Positions 5,579 to 7,022 of a stretch of 7,022 bases of DNA are shown in pieces. The DNA is from Beijerinckiaceae bacterium (GTDB taxonomy: Bacteria; Pseudomonadota; Alphaproteobacteria; Rhizobiales; Beijerinckiaceae), in assembly GCA_027346205.1 (NCBI GenBank), contig DAIESR010000404.1, positions 1-7,022 of the forward strand. The letters run 5' to 3'. The notes under the pieces were generated by a model. It was not told the origin of the DNA. It saw only the letters and a list, made by a program, of their open reading frames with translations, and did not search any database. The translations under genes were made by a program, and so were the position numbers. The stretch's first letter is position 1. The number at the start of each line of letters is the position of its first letter.

Positions 5579-5604
5579 AACGGGATGGGTGGGCAAAGAG
5601 TTCG
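5579..5604 (-). promoter_or_regulatory. Candidate EcfG-type (general stress sigma factor) promoter for the catalase
   Basis: Reading the minus strand, CGAAC (complement of 5600-5604) is followed after exactly 17 bp by CGTT (complement of 5579-5582). The consensus for the alphaproteobacterial stress sigma factor EcfG is GGAAC, a 16-17 bp spacer, then CGTT, so only the first G differs. The -10 box lies 36 bp before the catalase ATG, giving a short leader of about 30 nt. The motif is short, and use by EcfG is inferred. Confidence 0.4.
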
Positions 5605-5854
5605 CGCTGTGAGAAAAATTGATCGCAGCGACGGATTTGATTGGAACGACTTTGCTAAAAGACTTCAGCCAAATCCCCTGGTGGCGGCCATGATCTATTG
5701 CCACGCTGGCGCAATATCTGCTTGCCTCCACAAGCTGGAGTGATGTGAAATCTCCGCACCGCATATGATCCGTCGCGTTCATGACCTTTGCCGCAGGCAT
5801 GAGCGCTCTACAAAGCCGCGCGCATTGTTTCCGCCATGCTTCATTATTTCCGCC
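5605..5854. other. Divergent intergenic region between the catalase and the unknown gene
   Basis: Together with the promoter site just before it, this makes a gap of 312 bp between two diverging genes. I see no convincing gene here. The frames open across it are shadows, or poor extensions of the plus-strand gene from ATG 5765. It has a somewhat AT-richer core at 5610-5665. A perfect GGAAC at 5643-5647 lacks a matching downstream box, so it is not a clear stress promoter. I find no convincing promoter for the plus-strand gene. Confidence 0.5.
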
Positions 5855-5860
5855 ATGATT
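5823..5860. repeat. 19-bp tandem direct repeat overlapping a gene start
   Basis: Positions 5823-5841 and 5842-5860 are adjacent copies that match at 17 of 19 bases; each contains TTTCCGCCATG. The second copy includes the chosen ATG (5855) of the unknown gene. The first copy has an ATG at 5836 in a different frame, because 19 is not a multiple of three. It may be a slippage duplication or a direct-repeat binding site. Confidence 0.75.
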
Positions 5861-6307
5861 GATGTCGTCGATCGTCGCCGCTCTATCCTTCATATTGCCT
5901 TGCAGAGTGGCGAGACGCATCGCTCCTATCGCAGCTCTGCGGATGACGCGGCAGTGGCTGTGCTGCGGCCGTTGCTGACCAGCGATGGCGAGCATGCTCT
6001 CCCGATGATTGCGGAGCGCAAGCTCTGGGTGACACGCTCCGGCCGGCTGCTGCTCGCCACGGTTTGGGCCGACGTGCCTTTATGCACTTTCGCCGTCAGC
6101 GATCAGGTGGTGGGCGCCGATAAGCTCTGGTTGATGGTGCATGAGGATACGCAGACCGTGACCCATGCCGACCGTCCGCCGCCGCCGCCCTGGTGCGCGA
6201 CGCGGCGCGAGGCGGGGCTCGTTGGACATCCAGAGGACAAGGTATGGCTCGCAGACTTCGAGCATAATCTCGCCTGGGCATGGCTCGATGGGCATGGCTC
6301 GAAATGA
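5855..6307 (+). CDS. Protein of unknown function (about 150 aa)
   Basis: I do not recognise a named family. The frame has the codon pattern of the neighbouring real genes, with C or G common at third positions. The product begins MIDVVDRRRSILHIALQSGE, has a middle section with ERKLWVTRSGRLLLATVWA, then a proline run (DRPPPPPW) and an aromatic-rich end (VWLADFEHNLAWAWLD). No signal peptide or membrane segment is visible. I prefer ATG 5855 to the in-frame ATG at 5765 because the 30 extra residues are Cys- and Arg-rich and look non-coding; neither start has a clear Shine-Dalgarno sequence. A perfect 14-bp tandem duplication at 6275-6302 changes the reading frame at the end. Without it the protein would end ...WAWLEMKPTP... 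and stop at 6342. It converges on the methyltransferase gene, 9 bp away. Confidence 0.68.
   Translation: MIDVVDRRRSILHIALQSGETHRSYRSSADDAAVAVLRPLLTSDGEHALPMIAERKLWVTRSGRLLLATVWADVPLCTFAVSDQVVGADKLWLMVHEDTQTVTHADRPPPPPWCATRREAGLVGHPEDKVWLADFEHNLAWAWLDGHGSK
6275..6302. repeat. Perfect 14-bp tandem duplication at a gene's 3' end
   Basis: TGGGCATGGCTCGA occurs twice back to back, at 6275-6288 and 6289-6302, with no mismatch. The unit is not a multiple of three, so a duplication here shifts the frame of the final codons of the unknown gene and creates the present TGA at 6305-6307. Perfect identity suggests a recent event. Confidence 0.9.
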
Positions 6308-6316
6308 AGCCGACGC

Positions 6317-6991
6317 CTACCACAGGCCCGGCAGCCACCTGAAGCGCACGCGCTGCGCATAGTCGTCATAGCCGGGCAGTTCCGCTCGCAAAGTCTGGTC
6401 TTCGCGCTTCGTGCGGATCAAAAGCAGCAGGCAAGTGCAGGCTGAGGGCACGAGCGCCCATAAGGAGCCGAGCGCCAAAGCCGAGCCGATCATGAAGGTG
6501 CATGCGCCGACATAGCCGGGATGCCGGATAAATCGATAAGGCCCACGATCGATGACGTGATGACCGCGCTCAGTTTGGATGCGCACGCCGGGTTCGAAGA
6601 ATCTGTTGACGGTCTGCGCGAAGGTGAAAAGCGCGAAGCCGAAGAAATAGAGGCCATAGCCCAGGTAGCTTGTCCAAGCTGGCGGCGTCGACCAATGAAA
6701 GCGTCCAGAATGCAACGATGCCACGATGAAGATCGCGCTCATGGCTGGAAACAAGAGTGCGAGCAAAACGCGATCCCACTGCTTGGTGCCGGGTTGAACG
6801 CGTTGACGCACGACGAAAATCTCTGGATTGAGCCATGCGAGGGTGAGCGTTGAGGTGAGAATGGTCGCTGCGGTGATGGCCAAGAAAATCCAGGCTTGCC
6901 GCCATGCGAAAGTGCCGGCGGGCAGGAACAGCAATAGGAAGAAAAATGCCGCGGTCGTGAGAAGTTTTCGAGCGATACGATTACGATCCAA
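6317..6991 (-). CDS. Isoprenylcysteine carboxyl methyltransferase (ICMT/PEMT)-like membrane protein
   Basis: This is a predicted inner-membrane methyltransferase of the ICMT/phospholipid methyltransferase group, which uses S-adenosylmethionine. It has about five hydrophobic segments. The signature RGPYRFIRHPGYVG (about residues 149-162 from the TTG start) is followed by a long hydrophobic hairpin and then EDQTLRAELPGYDDYAQRVR, ending RWLPGLW; these are the conserved SAM-binding and C-terminal motifs. Bacteria lack prenylated Ras-like substrates, so the true substrate is unknown and may be a lipid or a small molecule. The start is uncertain: TTG 6991 has GGAG seven bases upstream and is preferred. 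GTG 7012 is in frame but has poor spacing, and the frame stays open to the window edge, so a start outside is possible. The gene converges on the unknown plus-strand gene, with no visible terminator between them. Confidence 0.85.
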   Translation of the reverse strand: MDRNRIARKLLTTAAFFFLLLFLPAGTFAWRQAWIFLAITAATILTSTLTLAWLNPEIFVVRQRVQPGTKQWDRVLLALLFPAMSAIFIVASLHSGRFHWSTPPAWTSYLGYGLYFFGFALFTFAQTVNRFFEPGVRIQTERGHHVIDRGPYRFIRHPGYVGACTFMIGSALALGSLWALVPSACTCLLLLIRTKREDQTLRAELPGYDDYAQRVRFRWLPGLW

Positions 6992-7022
6992 GAAACATCT
7001 CCATGATAACACCTCTGTGCAA

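Noticed and set aside
5643..5647. GGAAC on the plus strand as an EcfG promoter for the unknown gene
   Set aside because: No CGTT or GTT occurs at the required 16-18 bp distance.
5576..5995. A 139-codon minus-strand open frame upstream of the catalase
   Set aside because: It overlaps the start of the plus-strand unknown gene and the catalase promoter region, has a composition unlike the neighbouring proteins and no recognisable motif.
6174..6189. CCG trinucleotide run as a repeat expansion
   Set aside because: It simply encodes a short proline run in a GC-rich gene and is too short to call a microsatellite of interest.

Overview
The window is high-GC and gene-dense. The protein families and the style of the sequence suggest an alphaproteobacterium, probably in Hyphomicrobiales. 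The support is an S4 protein without zinc cysteines, an adrenodoxin-type ferredoxin, a short-form PurB, and a possible EcfG-type stress promoter in front of a manganese catalase. A placement near Beijerinckiaceae is only a guess from general resemblance. I see no phage, transposon, CRISPR array, tRNA or rRNA.

Left part, plus strand (1-1604). The window opens inside the 3' end of a PLP-dependent aminotransferase. About 100 bp further on is a convincing rho-independent terminator, followed by a structured region that leads into rpsD (ribosomal protein S4). A hairpin in that region covers the rpsD ribosome binding site. rpsD ends at a classic UUCG-loop terminator, and then comes a stand-alone [2Fe-2S] ferredoxin gene.

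Centre, minus strand (1651-5542). Read in the direction of transcription the genes are: a manganese catalase; a 241-bp gap with a long imperfect inverted repeat; purB (adenylosuccinate lyase, purine synthesis); a ferritin-like putative dinuclear-metal protein 40 bp behind purB; a small RBBP9/YdeN-type serine hydrolase; and a 75-residue protein of unknown function. purB, the ferritin-like gene and the hydrolase are closely spaced and may be one transcript. The inverted repeat ahead of purB can form two mutually exclusive structures, one of which closes over the purB start codon.

Right part (5543-7022). A divergent region of about 300 bp separates the catalase from a plus-strand gene of unknown function. 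That gene carries a 19-bp tandem duplication at its start and a perfect 14-bp tandem duplication at its end. It converges, with a 9-bp gap, on a minus-strand membrane protein of the isoprenylcysteine carboxyl methyltransferase type.

Most of the content is housekeeping (translation, purines) plus oxidative or general stress functions (Mn catalase, ferritin-like protein). I found no clearly new multi-gene system. The most interesting signals are the two candidate leader-RNA switches (rpsD and purB), the candidate stress promoter, the uncharacterised diiron-type protein next to purB, and the frame-changing duplication in the unknown gene.
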